A DNA stretch of 64,000 nt. Source: Streptomyces sp. NBC_00162 (GTDB lineage: Bacteria > Actinomycetota > Actinomycetes > Streptomycetales > Streptomycetaceae). The DNA is taken from NCBI RefSeq assembly GCF_024611995.1, contig NZ_CP102509.1:1798001-1862000 (forward strand), in the 5' to 3' direction. Positions 7,583-15,966 of this stretch are shown here, piece by piece (within the stretch, counting starts at the first letter, position 1; each line of letters begins with the position of its first letter). The notes beneath the pieces are model-generated. The model was given only the letters and a program-made list of their open reading frames with translations. It was not told where the DNA came from and ran no database searches. The translations under genes were made by a program, and so were the position numbers.

Positions 7583-8335
7583 GTGAAGAAGTTCTCAGTG
7601 ATCGGCATAGGCGCGGGCGACCCGGACCACCTGACCCTCCAGGCGGTCAGGGCGATCGGCGCGGCGGACGCATTCCTCATCCTCGAGAAGGGCGAGGAGA
7701 AGGCGGATCTGACCGGGCTGCGGCGCGCGATGCTCGACGAGCACGCCCGCCCCGGCCACCGGCTGGTGGAGGGCCGCGACCCGGACCGGGACCGCACCCC
7801 GGCCGACTACACCCCGACGGTGGACGGCTGGCGCAGCGCGCGGGCCGAGCTCTTCGAGCGGTTCATCGCGGAGGATCTGGCGGAGGGCGAGACCGGGGCG
7901 TTCCTGGTGTGGGGCGACCCCTCGCTGTACGACTCCACGCTCGCGATCCTCGACGAGGTGCTGGAGCGCGGCCGGGTGGCCTTCGAGCACGAGGTGGTGC
8001 CGGGCATCAGCAGCGTCTCGGCGCTGCTGGCACGGCACCGGACCAATCTGAACCGGGTGGGCCGCCCGGTCCAGATCACCACCGGGCGGCGGCTGGCCGA
8101 GGGCTGGCCGCAGGACGTGGACGACGTGGTGGTGATGCTGGACGCGCGGCACGCCTTCACCGCCCACCTGGACCAGGACCTGTTCATCTACTGGGGGGCC
8201 TACGTCGGCACCCCGGACGAGATCCTGGTCCAGGGCAAGCTCGCGGACGTCGCCGGGCGGATCGAGGAGCTGCGCACCGAGGCCCGCACCCGCAAGGGCT
8301 GGATCATGGACACCTACCTGCTCAGGCGCGGCTGA
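7583..8335 (+). CDS. cobF: precorrin-6A synthase (deacetylating)
   Basis: A 250-residue tetrapyrrole methylase. The SAM-binding glycine-rich start is VIGIGAGDPDHLTLQAVRA, followed by the conserved GDPSLYDST and EVVPGISSVSALLARH segments. CobF methylates C1 of precorrin-5 and releases acetate in the aerobic cobalamin pathway. The long acidic loop in residues 45-95 and the tail RKGWIMDTYLLRRG are CobF features rather than those of CobI/CobM. The start is GTG 7583. No other cobalamin gene is visible here, so cobF is isolated from the main cob cluster. Confidence 0.88.
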   Translation: MKKFSVIGIGAGDPDHLTLQAVRAIGAADAFLILEKGEEKADLTGLRRAMLDEHARPGHRLVEGRDPDRDRTPADYTPTVDGWRSARAELFERFIAEDLAEGETGAFLVWGDPSLYDSTLAILDEVLERGRVAFEHEVVPGISSVSALLARHRTNLNRVGRPVQITTGRRLAEGWPQDVDDVVVMLDARHAFTAHLDQDLFIYWGAYVGTPDEILVQGKLADVAGRIEELRTEARTRKGWIMDTYLLRRG

Positions 8336-8342
8336 GCCCCCC

Positions 8343-9485
8343 TTACCCCAGGAACGCGGGCAGGGCCGCGGCGAGGCGCTCGTACTCCTCGGGGTGGTTG
8401 TAGACCTGCCCGCAGACGCGCAGGCCGCCGCCGCCCGGCCGGGGCCAGACCAGGACCCGGATGCGGAGCTTCGCCGCGAGTTCCTCGCGCATGGCCCGGG
8501 CGGCGTCCTGGGTCTCGGCGACGCCGGGCGGCAGCAGGACGGAGCGCATCGGGAGGCCCGGGGTGTGCGGGAGGACGGTGAACCCGGGAAGCCGGGCGAG
8601 CAGATCCGCGCCGTAGGCGGCGAGCGCACTGTTGTGGGCCCGTACCTTGGCGGCGTCGAGGCGGTCGAGCAGGCCGAGGCCCTCGGGGGCGGCCAGCCAG
8701 CCGGTGTAGTCGGCGGTGGCCCGGTACTCGACCGAGCGGGGGAAGCCGCGGTGGTCCTCCCAGGAGGGCACCAGGGCCCTGACGCGGGCCCGGTGGGCGG
8801 GGGCCACGGCGAGGAGCGCGCTGCCGGGCGGGGCGTAGCCCCACTTGTGCAGGTTCCCGAACCAGAAGTCGGCTCCGGCGGCGATCGGCTCGGCCAGCGT
8901 GCCGGGGGTGTGGGCGCCGTCGACGACGGTGGTGATCCCGCGCGCGGCGAGGTCCGCGAGGAGCCGGGGGCCGGCGAGGAGGCGGGCGGTCGGCGAGCTG
9001 ACGTGGTCGAGCAGGGCCACCTTCGTGCGGGGCGTGAGCGCCGCCAGCACGGCCTCGCGCACGGCGTCCTCGTCGGGCAGGCGCGGGTCCAGGGCCACCG
9101 TGGTGACGGGCGCGCGGCGGGCGGCCGCGGCGGTCACGGTGCCGTAGCCGTGGTCGGTGACCAGGATCTCGTCGCCGTCGGCGAGCGGGATGGCGTCGAG
9201 CGCGAGGTTGGCGCCCTCGGTGGCGTTGGAGATGAAGGCGATGCCCTCGGGATCCGCCCCGAGCTGGGCCGCGATCCGGTCCCGGGCCCTGGCCAGCCGA
9301 TCGGAGACGCCGTTGAAGAAGGCGTCGGGGTCGGCGTGGGCCTCGGCACGCAGCGCCTCCTGGGCTTCCTGGACGGGGACGGGGACCGCTCCGTAGGAGC
9401 CGTGGTTGAGGTGGCTGACGGCCGGGTCCAGCCGGAAGAGGGCGCCGCCGCCGGGGAATGCGGTCGGGGTGGCGGGCTCGGTCAC
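8343..9485 (-). CDS. aminotransferase class V-fold PLP-dependent enzyme (isopenicillin N epimerase-like)
   Basis: A 380-residue fold-type I PLP enzyme. The start region RLDPAVSHLNHGSYGAVPVPV is typical of the epimerase-like branch. The cofactor aspartate lies in TTVVDGAHTPG, and the Schiff-base lysine in FWFGNLHKWGYAP (about residue 213). FISNATEGANLALDAI holds the phosphate-binding threonine region. It may act as a racemase/epimerase, a desulphurase-like lyase or an aminotransferase; the sequence does not decide. GGAGG precedes GTG 9485. It is convergent with cobF, leaving 7 bp. Confidence 0.85.
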   Translation of the reverse strand: MTEPATPTAFPGGGALFRLDPAVSHLNHGSYGAVPVPVQEAQEALRAEAHADPDAFFNGVSDRLARARDRIAAQLGADPEGIAFISNATEGANLALDAIPLADGDEILVTDHGYGTVTAAAARRAPVTTVALDPRLPDEDAVREAVLAALTPRTKVALLDHVSSPTARLLAGPRLLADLAARGITTVVDGAHTPGTLAEPIAAGADFWFGNLHKWGYAPPGSALLAVAPAHRARVRALVPSWEDHRGFPRSVEYRATADYTGWLAAPEGLGLLDRLDAAKVRAHNSALAAYGADLLARLPGFTVLPHTPGLPMRSVLLPPGVAETQDAARAMREELAAKLRIRVLVWPRPGGGGLRVCGQVYNHPEEYERLAAALPAFLG

Positions 9486-9598
9486 GGGTACCTCCGGGTG
9501 GCGGGTGCGGCGGGGCTGCTTCCGGATCATCCAAGGGCGGCGCGCGGCCCGACAAGGCCAATCGCGACACAGTGGCCTGCCCCGGGTTCGCCGCTCCC

Positions 9599-11359
9599 CT
9601 ACCGTTCCCGCCCGCTGGTCGCCGCGTAGTACTGAAGGTCCTGGACCTCCACCGTGCCGTCCACCGGGTACGGCAGCCGCACCTCCGCGCCGGCCTTCCC
9701 GCCCCGCACCACGGCCGCCGAGGTGGTGCCCGCCTTCAGCGGCAGCAGCTCGGAGTGGACGCCCGCGGGGGCCTCGTGGGTGTCCTTCGCGGATCCGACG
9801 GCCGTACGGACGACTCCGGGCCCGGCGAGGAAGCTGAGCACCTCCACCGTGTCCCTGGGCGCGGCGGTGCCCTTGCGCGGCGCCATCAGCAGCGACTGGT
9901 CGCCCGTCGGGTCGGCGGCCGCGAACTGGGTGCGGGCGGTGAGGTACAGCGTGTCCCGGACGATCTTCGGCCAGCCGCCCGTCTTGAACCGGGTGAGGTA
10001 GTAGGAGGTCAGATCCAGATAGGCGTACCCGTTGTGCAGGGAGGGCGCGAACTGGCTGCCCTCCGAGTAGTCGTTCCAGGTGGTGAGCTGGACCCAGTCG
10101 GCCCCGTCCTCGATGGCGTGCGTCCAGGTGGAGCGCAGGGTGGCGGTGTTGCCGGCCTCGTCGTAGATGCCCTGGTTGGGGCGGGCGTCCTGGACCGAGA
10201 CGGGCTGCATCCAGATCTTGCCCAGGCCGTGCGCCCGCCGGACGTCGCGGGTGTTGCTCTCCTGGCCGACGTAACTGCGGCTGCCCCACTCGGAGAAGCC
10301 GTGGCTGATGGGGGCGAACGCGTCGCTGTGGGCGCCGAAGTCGAGGAACAGCGGGACGAAGGCGGTGCGGACGCCGTGTCTGGACCGCAGGATCTCCAGG
10401 GCCTCGGTCCACCACGCGACGCTCTTCTCCTCCGCCTTGAACGGGGAGACGACGAGCCGGCCGTCGGGGAGCCGGTGGGCGGCCGGGGCGTCGCCGAGCG
10501 TGGCGATCGCGTCGGCGAGCACGCCCGGGTCGTCGGTCTTCAGCGAGGTCATGTCGGGCATCAGCATGATCTTGAAGGCCGGGTCGACCGAACGGGCCGC
10601 CGCCATCAGCAGGTTGCAGCGGTCCCAGTTCCGGCCGGAGAGGGACAGCACGTCCAGGGTGAACCCGTCGATGCCCGCCGCGCGGGCCGTGCGCACCTCC
10701 TGCTGGAGGTTGGCGTACTCCCAGTCGCCGGTCTTGGGTTCGACGGGCAGCGGCCGGTCGCGGAGCAGGCCGCCGTACTTCCCGTGCTTGCCGCTCTCGC
10801 CGTCCGGGTTCAGGTAGTTGCGGGTGTAGTAGTCGCCGTCCGCGCGCGCGTTGTCGAGGGAGAGCGGGTACGGGGTGAAGTAGTGGGCGAACACCAGCTT
10901 CTTGCCTGCTTCGCCGGAGCGCAGGGCGGCCGGCTGGGGCATGTCGAAGGGCAGGGCGCCGGCGGGGCGCGCCGCCCCGGTGTCCGTCGCGCCCCCGGGG
11001 TTGCCCTTGGCGGCCGCGCCCTCGGTCGGCGGCGGGCTCTCGGCGGGCTGCTGGGCGGCCGGTCCGGGGTCGCCGGGCGAGGGGCTGCCGCCGACCGGAC
11101 CGGCGGACGGGACGCTGATGCCCGGGTCCGGACTGCCGTGCGCGGAGGTCGCGTTGAAGGGGTCCCAGGCGAGGCCGGCGGCCGCGCACACCCCGACGAG
11201 GAGGAAGGCGGAGAGCAGCAGGGTCAGCAGCGGCCTGCGGCCGCGGAACCCCGATCGGCGCCGGTGCGACACCGGCCGGGCCGCCCGCTCCGGCCGCCGC
11301 TGTGCCCGACGGTCAGTCGGCCGCTGTGCCCGCCGGTCAGTCCGCCGGTCCGCTCTCAT
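9599..11359 (-). CDS. membrane-anchored glycoside hydrolase family 71 (alpha-1,3-glucanase-like)
   Basis: A 586-residue protein. Residues 1-42 are strongly basic with a repeated (T)DRRAQR motif. Residues 43-65 (PLLTLLLSAFLLVGVCAAAG) form one hydrophobic segment, either a signal anchor or a long signal peptide, followed by about 80 residues of Pro/Gly/Ser linker. The catalytic region matches GH71: KKLVFAHYFTPYPLSLDNA, GIDGFTLDVLSLSGRNWDR, FKIMLMPDMTSL and TTWNDYSEGSQFAPS. GH71 enzymes cleave alpha-1,3-glucan (mutan), a fungal wall polymer. GGGAGG precedes ATG 11359. The (DR)RAQ repeat is an imperfect tandem DNA repeat. Confidence 0.82.
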   Translation of the reverse strand: MRADRRTDRRAQRPTDRRAQRRPERAARPVSHRRRSGFRGRRPLLTLLLSAFLLVGVCAAAGLAWDPFNATSAHGSPDPGISVPSAGPVGGSPSPGDPGPAAQQPAESPPPTEGAAAKGNPGGATDTGAARPAGALPFDMPQPAALRSGEAGKKLVFAHYFTPYPLSLDNARADGDYYTRNYLNPDGESGKHGKYGGLLRDRPLPVEPKTGDWEYANLQQEVRTARAAGIDGFTLDVLSLSGRNWDRCNLLMAAARSVDPAFKIMLMPDMTSLKTDDPGVLADAIATLGDAPAAHRLPDGRLVVSPFKAEEKSVAWWTEALEILRSRHGVRTAFVPLFLDFGAHSDAFAPISHGFSEWGSRSYVGQESNTRDVRRAHGLGKIWMQPVSVQDARPNQGIYDEAGNTATLRSTWTHAIEDGADWVQLTTWNDYSEGSQFAPSLHNGYAYLDLTSYYLTRFKTGGWPKIVRDTLYLTARTQFAAADPTGDQSLLMAPRKGTAAPRDTVEVLSFLAGPGVVRTAVGSAKDTHEAPAGVHSELLPLKAGTTSAAVVRGGKAGAEVRLPYPVDGTVEVQDLQYYAATSGRER

Positions 11360-11456
11360 CCTGGTCCCTCCCCCGCACATGCCCCCCAGTGGGGGGCTGC
11401 ACAGCAGTAGAGCCCATGACCGGCTTCCGGACAACTGTTCCTGGTATCGGCCCCGG

Positions 11457-12872
11457 TCAGGAGCGCGTGGCGGCGATGTCGGCGTTCTCCAGGATTCCGA
11501 TGGCGTCGGGGACGAGGATCGCCGCCGAGTAGTAGGAGCTGACCAGGTAGGACATGACCGACTTCTGGTCGATGCCCATGCAGCGGACGTTGAGGCCGGG
11601 TTCGATCTGCTCGGGGATCGCGGCCGGGCGCAGGCCGATGACGCCTCCGTTGTCCTCTCCGGTGCGCAGGGCCAGGATGGAGCTGGTGTGGCCGCCGACG
11701 ACGGGGATCTTGCCGCAGGGCAGCACGGGGATGCCGCGCCAGGACGGCACCTGCTTGCCGTGGACCTCCACGGTGTCCAGGGCGAGGCCGCGCTTGTTGC
11801 ACTCGCGGAAGAAGGCGGCGATGGCCTTGGGGTGCGCGAGGAAGAACTTGGTGCCGCGGCGCATGCTGAGCAGGTCGTCCATGTCGTCGGGGGTGGGCGG
11901 GCCGGACCAGGCGCTGATGCGCTGTCCGTAGTCGGCGTTGTGCAGGAGCCCGAAGTCGCGGTTGTTGAGGAGCTCGGACTCCTGTCGTTCGCGCATCGCC
12001 TCCACCGTCAGGCGCAGTTGCTGCTCGAACTGGTTCATCGGGTCGTTGTAGAGGTCGGCTACCCGGGTGTGGATCTGCAACACGGTTTGGGCGAGGCTCA
12101 GTTCGTACTCGCGCGGCCGCAGTTCGTAGTCGACGAAGGTGGCGGGCAGCAGGGCCTCGCCCGCGTGGCCGGAGGCCAGCTCGATATCGGCCTCGCCGCG
12201 CCGGTTGACGGGCCTGCGGCCGTTCTCCACGTACTGGTCCAGGTGGGTGCGCAGGCTCGCCGCGCGGCCGAGCACCTCCTGGAAGGAGCTCCAGCGCAGC
12301 ACCATGACGGTCCCGGCGGTCGAGGCCCGTACGCCGTACCCCCAACGCGGGTCGGTCTGGCCGAGGGCGTCGTCGCCGAGCTGGTCGCCGTCGGCCACGA
12401 CGCCGAGGAGTTCGGCGCCGCCGTACTTGCCCTCGGCCCGCTTCTCGAAGCGGCCGTGGGCGATGATGAACACCTCGTCGACGGGGGCTCCCGCCTCCAC
12501 GAGCCCGTCGCCGGCGCGCAGGTCGCGCTTGACGAAGCGCAGGGCCAGTTCCTCCAGGACGGCCGTGTCCTCGTACCCCTTGAGGGTGGGCAGTTCAGTG
12601 AGGGTGGGGGCGAGGATGCGTACGTCGTCCGCGCCGGCCTGGACGAACGAGACCCGGCCGCGCCCCACGGCATGGGTCAGGCGGCGGTTGACGCGATAGG
12701 TGCCGGCTCCGAGGTCCACCCAGGGCAGCATGCGCAGCAGCCAGCGCGAGCTGATGCCCTGCATCTGGGGAACGGACTTGGTGGTCGTCGCGAGATTGCG
12801 GGCCGCGGCGGTGCTCAGGCTCAGCTGCCGGTCGTCGGCGGAGGTCAGGGGTGGCTGCGCCTCTGCGGTCAT
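11457..12872 (-). CDS. family 2B encapsulin shell protein with cNMP-binding domain (copy 1)
   Basis: A 471-residue protein. The N-terminal arm has the family 2B signature [20 protein letters not shown] then WLLRMLPWV. A cyclic-nucleotide-binding-like beta barrel is inserted at roughly residues 90-210 (VKRDLRAGDGLVEAGAPVDE, then VFIIAHGRFEKRAEG). The HK97-type shell domain follows: REYELSLAQTVLQIHTRVAD, DMDDLLSMRRGTKFFLAHP and RTGEDNGGVIGL. These proteins (EshA-like) assemble closed nanocompartments that hold terpene cyclases. GGAGG precedes ATG 12872. It is divergent from the cyclase at 13158 and paralogous to the shell gene at 16146. Whether this insert binds a nucleotide is not decided by the sequence. 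Confidence 0.93.
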   Translation of the reverse strand: MTAEAQPPLTSADDRQLSLSTAAARNLATTTKSVPQMQGISSRWLLRMLPWVDLGAGTYRVNRRLTHAVGRGRVSFVQAGADDVRILAPTLTELPTLKGYEDTAVLEELALRFVKRDLRAGDGLVEAGAPVDEVFIIAHGRFEKRAEGKYGGAELLGVVADGDQLGDDALGQTDPRWGYGVRASTAGTVMVLRWSSFQEVLGRAASLRTHLDQYVENGRRPVNRRGEADIELASGHAGEALLPATFVDYELRPREYELSLAQTVLQIHTRVADLYNDPMNQFEQQLRLTVEAMRERQESELLNNRDFGLLHNADYGQRISAWSGPPTPDDMDDLLSMRRGTKFFLAHPKAIAAFFRECNKRGLALDTVEVHGKQVPSWRGIPVLPCGKIPVVGGHTSSILALRTGEDNGGVIGLRPAAIPEQIEPGLNVRCMGIDQKSVMSYLVSSYYSAAILVPDAIGILENADIAATRS

Positions 12873-12969
12873 GCGGGGTTCCTCCCTGCGTCGGTCACGC
12901 GGAGCGTGCTGCACGCCCACGGTGGGGCGCCGGGTGGGGCGCGCGGTAGCCGCACCGGCCCGGGCGTCT

Positions 12970-12992
12970 GTTGAAAATCCCGGCCGGTTGAA
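12970..12992 (+). repeat. GTTGAA-N11-GTTGAA direct repeat, site 1
   Basis: Two exact GTTGAA hexamers start 17 bp apart. The spacer is AATCCCGGCCG, sharing TCC at spacer positions 3-5 with the two other copies. The site lies 98 bp upstream of the encapsulin copy 1 start. Candidate binding site for the XRE regulator encoded at 14533-15840. Confidence 0.6.
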
Positions 12993-13054
12993 GCCCTGCA
13001 CTCCTGTACGAACGGCCTGGCGCACGGGCGGCCGTACGGACTGCCGTACGGGCT

Positions 13055-13077
13055 TTCAACGCCGCCGGATCTTCAAC
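13055..13077 (-). repeat. GTTGAA-N11-GTTGAA direct repeat, site 2
   Basis: On the minus strand the two GTTGAA hexamers flank GATCCGGCGGC, with the same 17-bp period and the same central TCC as sites 1 and 3. The site lies 81 bp upstream of the terpene cyclase start. Confidence 0.6.
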
Positions 13078-13157
13078 AGGTCCGGTGGCCCCGGGGCTAC
13101 CGGATCCCTGGCCGGCCCGCGCTCCATGGGTGGGTGTGCCGACCCGCAGGAGGATCC

Positions 13158-14315
13158 ATGGACCGCGCCCCCGCCCACGCCCCGGGCCGTCCACGCGTGC
13201 CCGCCGCCGATCCGGCGGAGGTCCTGCGCCGGCTGCTCGGCGGCCGCAGCGGCCTGGGCGCCTCGCCCCCGCGCACCGATCCCCCCCCGAGCACGCGCAC
13301 CGGCACGGGCACCGGCACGGGCACCGGCACGGGCACCGGCACCGGCACCGGCACCGGCCCGGGAATCGTCATCCCCCCGCTGTACTGCCCCGACGCCGTC
13401 CGGGACGACCCGGCGCTGGCCGATGTCGTCAACGACCGGCTCGTCCTGTGGGCGGCCGAGACCGGGATCTACGCGGGCCGCCTGGACGCGCTGCGCGCCT
13501 GCCACTTCGGCCGCCTGATGATGCTCGCGCACCCGGACTGCGACGACCCAGACCGGCTGCTGGCGGCCGCCAAATGCGGGCTCTCCGAGTGGTCCGTGGA
13601 CGATCACTGGGCCGACGAGGGCGAGGACGCCGACCCCGGGCTGCTCGGCCTGCGCACGGCGCTCGCGCACGCCGTGGTCGACCCGGTGCGCCTGCCGGCG
13701 GGCTACGAGCGGCAGTTCGAGGAGCGGGTGGCGGCCGAGCCGGTGCTGCGCGCCTTCCGTTCCAGCCTCGAGCACCTCGCCGAGTTCGCCTCCCCGACCC
13801 AGGTGACCCGCCTGCGCTACCAGCTGGCCGTGATGTTCGTCGGGTACAACCACGAGGCCGAGTGGCGGATGTCCGGCCGTCGGCCGCCGGTCTGGGAGTA
13901 CCTGGTTCACCGGTACGAGAACGGCTTCTTCCCCTGCATGGTGCTGACCGATCCGCTCGGCGGCTACGAGGTGCCCGCGCCGGAGTTCGCGGACGCCCGG
14001 GTCCGGCGTACGTACATGTATGCGGGGGTGGCCACCTGCCTGCTCAACGACCTCTATTCGATGGCCCGGGAGGATGGCGCCGACACCAACCTCCCCGACC
14101 TGATCGCGGCCGAGGAGCACTGCTCCCTCCAGGAGGCGGTGAACCGCACGGCGGCGATCCACGACGACGTGATGCACACGGTCGAGGCGGAGTCGGCGGC
14201 CCTGGCCGCCCTCGGCTCACCCGCGTTGGGCCGCTTCCTGGAGGGGGTCTGGAACTGGATGGGCGGAGCGAAGGAGTGGCACGCCACGAGCCCCCGCTAC
14301 CACGGACCGGCCTGA
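13158..14315 (+). CDS. terpene cyclase, 2-methylisoborneol synthase-like (predicted encapsulin cargo)
   Basis: A 385-residue class I terpene synthase; AGGAGG precedes ATG 13158. Residues 1-67 are a disordered Pro/Gly/Ala-rich extension with LLGGRSGLGAS (26-36) and nine Thr-Gly dipeptides (48-65). The catalytic domain starts VIPPLYCPDAV. The acidic motif is DDHWADE (Asp148, Asp149, Asp153) and the second metal motif NDLYSMARE (Asn297, Ser301, Glu305); RTYMYAGVATCL and the terminal ATSPRYHG fit the same class. Such N-terminal extensions load cyclases into family 2B encapsulins. No geranyl-diphosphate C-methyltransferase, the usual partner for 2-methylisoborneol, is in the window, so the product is uncertain. 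Confidence 0.88.
   Translation: MDRAPAHAPGRPRVPAADPAEVLRRLLGGRSGLGASPPRTDPPPSTRTGTGTGTGTGTGTGTGTGTGPGIVIPPLYCPDAVRDDPALADVVNDRLVLWAAETGIYAGRLDALRACHFGRLMMLAHPDCDDPDRLLAAAKCGLSEWSVDDHWADEGEDADPGLLGLRTALAHAVVDPVRLPAGYERQFEERVAAEPVLRAFRSSLEHLAEFASPTQVTRLRYQLAVMFVGYNHEAEWRMSGRRPPVWEYLVHRYENGFFPCMVLTDPLGGYEVPAPEFADARVRRTYMYAGVATCLLNDLYSMAREDGADTNLPDLIAAEEHCSLQEAVNRTAAIHDDVMHTVEAESAALAALGSPALGRFLEGVWNWMGGAKEWHATSPRYHGPA
13299..13352 (+). repeat. Thr-Gly coding microsatellite (ACCGGC/ACGGGC)9
   Basis: Nine in-frame six-base units encode (TG)9 in the disordered arm of the terpene cyclase. A six-base unit can expand or contract without breaking the frame, so arm length may vary between strains. Confidence 0.85.
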
Positions 14316-14339
14316 CACTCCCCAGGTTCTGGCACCCCC

Positions 14340-14535
14340 TAGGTCCTGTCCGGGCGATCTTCGTGGGTCAGCCCGCGTGGTCTGGTGCGGTGCATCGCAA
14401 GGCGGTGGGGGCACCTCCCAGCGGTAGCTGGGGGACATCGCAGCTCGTACTTGGCCGTACTCGCGCGATGCGACAACGCGGCGAGGTGCCGTGCCAGGCC
14501 ACGCGGGCCCGCGAAGATCGCCCGGACAGGGCCTA
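14340..14535. mobile_element. MITE-like element, 196 bp with long terminal inverted repeats
   Basis: Both ends read inward TAGG[T/C]CCTGTCCGGGCGA, continuing through TCTTCG[T/C]GGG[T/C]; similarity goes on for about 45 bp, including CCCGCGTGG[T/C]CTGG. Both outer junctions are CCTAGG, so a CTAG or TA target duplication is plausible. The interior has a small hairpin around CACCTCCCAGCGGTAGCTGG and no transposase frame. It sits between the converging cyclase and XRE genes, and the TAG stop of the XRE gene is the terminal TAG of the element. Confidence 0.7.
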
Positions 14536-15840
14536 GGTGAGGGCGCAGGCGCGGGCCAGCAGCGCCCGCGCCGTGCGGTTGCCGCGTACCGGCTGGAGTC
14601 GGCCGCGCAGCCGCCGCAGGGCGTCGTCGACCCGGGCGGAGTCCAGCTGGGGCACCGCGTCCAGCATCTCGTGCCAGGTGGCACAGGCCCGTTCCACGTG
14701 GCCCTGGTTCAGCTGGAGTTCGGCGAGCCGGGCCAGGGTGACGGCGCGCGCCCGCCGCTCTCCCGGCGGCCGGCGGCGCAGTGAGGTGCCGAGCGCGGTG
14801 ATCGCACCCCGCGCGTCCCCGAGGGCGGCCAGTGCTTCGGCCTGCTGATGGGCGAGCGCGGCGTGGTGGTAGTCGCCGATGGCGGCGCGCTGCCCGTCCG
14901 TCCGCTCCAACAGCCGCTCCGCTTCGGCCAGATGGGCCACCGCGGCCCGCCGGTCGCCGCAGGCGGCCTCCGCGACGGCCAGCTGCCCGGTGACGAAGGC
15001 GGCCTGGAGGGCGGGCAGCCGTCCTGCCTCCCGGGCGGCCGCCTCCGCCAGCTCCCACGCCTGCTTGCGGTGTCCGAGGTGGTGGGCCTGCACGCTCATG
15101 GCCCGCAGTACGGGCGCCCAGCACCCGGGATCCCCCGCCTCCTGGCCGAGCCTCAGCCCCGCCCGGTAGTACGCCTGCGCCACGCCCTGCTGGTTGCCGT
15201 CGAAGCACAGGAACCCCGCGGTGTACGCGAGCCGCGCGGCGCAGCCCAGCAGCCGGTGCCGTACCGCGGGGGCGGCGCCCGCCCGCAGCCAGGGCGCCAC
15301 GGTGGTGGCGAGGTAGCGGGTCAGGGCGGGCCGGGCCAGGCCGCTGCCGAACATCATGTCGGCGTTGCGGAAGACCGGCAGGACGGCCTCGGCCGCCTCC
15401 ACGTGCTCCGCCCCGATCCGCCCCGACGAGCGCGCGGGAGCCCCGGCCGGGCCCGGCGGCGGCCAGCCCGGGGGCCGCCACGCGGAGGAGTAGACGGGGA
15501 TCTCGCCCAGCAGGGCCAAGGCGTCCGCACCGTGCGGTTCGGTGCCGGGGCGGTCGCGCGCCCGGACCCCGGCGCCGACCCCGGCGGGCCGGGCGAGCCC
15601 GGTGTCGGCCGGGCTGATCCGCCGCCCGGTACGGCGGCTCAGCGCCTCGGCGGCGAGGGCGACGACGTGCGCGGGCGGCCGGGTGCCGGCCAGCCAGTGC
15701 GATATCGAGGTCCGGTCGTAACGCAGGGTGAGGCCGGTCTCGGCGGCCACGCCGTTGACGGCGCGCGCGAAGTCCTGCCCGCTCCAGCGCGCGTCGGTGA
15801 GGAGGGTGCGGAGTCGTCCGTTGGGTTCACGCTTGGCCAT
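14533..15840 (-). CDS. XRE-type transcriptional regulator with TPR-like repeats
   Basis: A 435-residue regulator. The N-terminal 75 residues form a helix-turn-helix: GRLRTLLTDARWSGQDFARA and TSISHWLAGTRPPAHVVAL. After a Pro/Gly-rich linker, residues about 140-435 are alpha-helical repeats typical of TPR regulators (AYYRAGLRLGQEAGDPG, AAREAGRLPALQAAFVTGQL, EAERLLERTDGQRAAIGDYH). ATG 15840 (MAKREPNGRLR) is preferred over the in-frame ATG at 15891, which falls inside a direct-repeat operator. The protein probably controls the surrounding encapsulin/terpene genes and itself, because the same repeat occurs in its own upstream region and in the other divergent promoter. Confidence 0.85.
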   Translation of the reverse strand: MAKREPNGRLRTLLTDARWSGQDFARAVNGVAAETGLTLRYDRTSISHWLAGTRPPAHVVALAAEALSRRTGRRISPADTGLARPAGVGAGVRARDRPGTEPHGADALALLGEIPVYSSAWRPPGWPPPGPAGAPARSSGRIGAEHVEAAEAVLPVFRNADMMFGSGLARPALTRYLATTVAPWLRAGAAPAVRHRLLGCAARLAYTAGFLCFDGNQQGVAQAYYRAGLRLGQEAGDPGCWAPVLRAMSVQAHHLGHRKQAWELAEAAAREAGRLPALQAAFVTGQLAVAEAACGDRRAAVAHLAEAERLLERTDGQRAAIGDYHHAALAHQQAEALAALGDARGAITALGTSLRRRPPGERRARAVTLARLAELQLNQGHVERACATWHEMLDAVPQLDSARVDDALRRLRGRLQPVRGNRTARALLARACALT

Positions 15841-15873
15841 CAGAACCGCCCAGCTCGTACACGTGTCCATCCA

Positions 15874-15896
15874 TTCAACGCGGTCGGACATTCAAC
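15874..15896 (-). repeat. GTTGAA-N11-GTTGAA direct repeat, site 3
   Basis: On the minus strand the hexamers flank TGTCCGACCGC. Period 17 bp and spacer TCC as in sites 1 and 2. Position 34-56 bp upstream of the regulator start suits autoregulation. Confidence 0.6.
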
Positions 15897-15966
15897 ACGG
15901 CGGGGCGGAGACGGATGTACCGGGTGAGGCCGTCCTGCCCCTAACTAAGACGTGTGCGCTCGGCGG

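Larger units (their letters stand above)
12873..13157. promoter_or_regulatory. divergent promoter region between encapsulin copy 1 and terpene cyclase
   Basis: A 285-bp region without a gene. It holds two copies of the direct repeat GTTGAA-N11-GTTGAA in opposite orientation: plus strand at 12970-12992 and minus strand at 13055-13077. Between them lie two CCGTACGG palindromes 12 bp apart (around 13032-13051). The paired arrangement places one repeat nearer each divergent gene. Confidence 0.6.

Noticed and set aside
13299..13352. Short direct repeats resembling a CRISPR array
   Set aside because: The units are six bases without spacers and code for Thr-Gly inside a cyclase arm.
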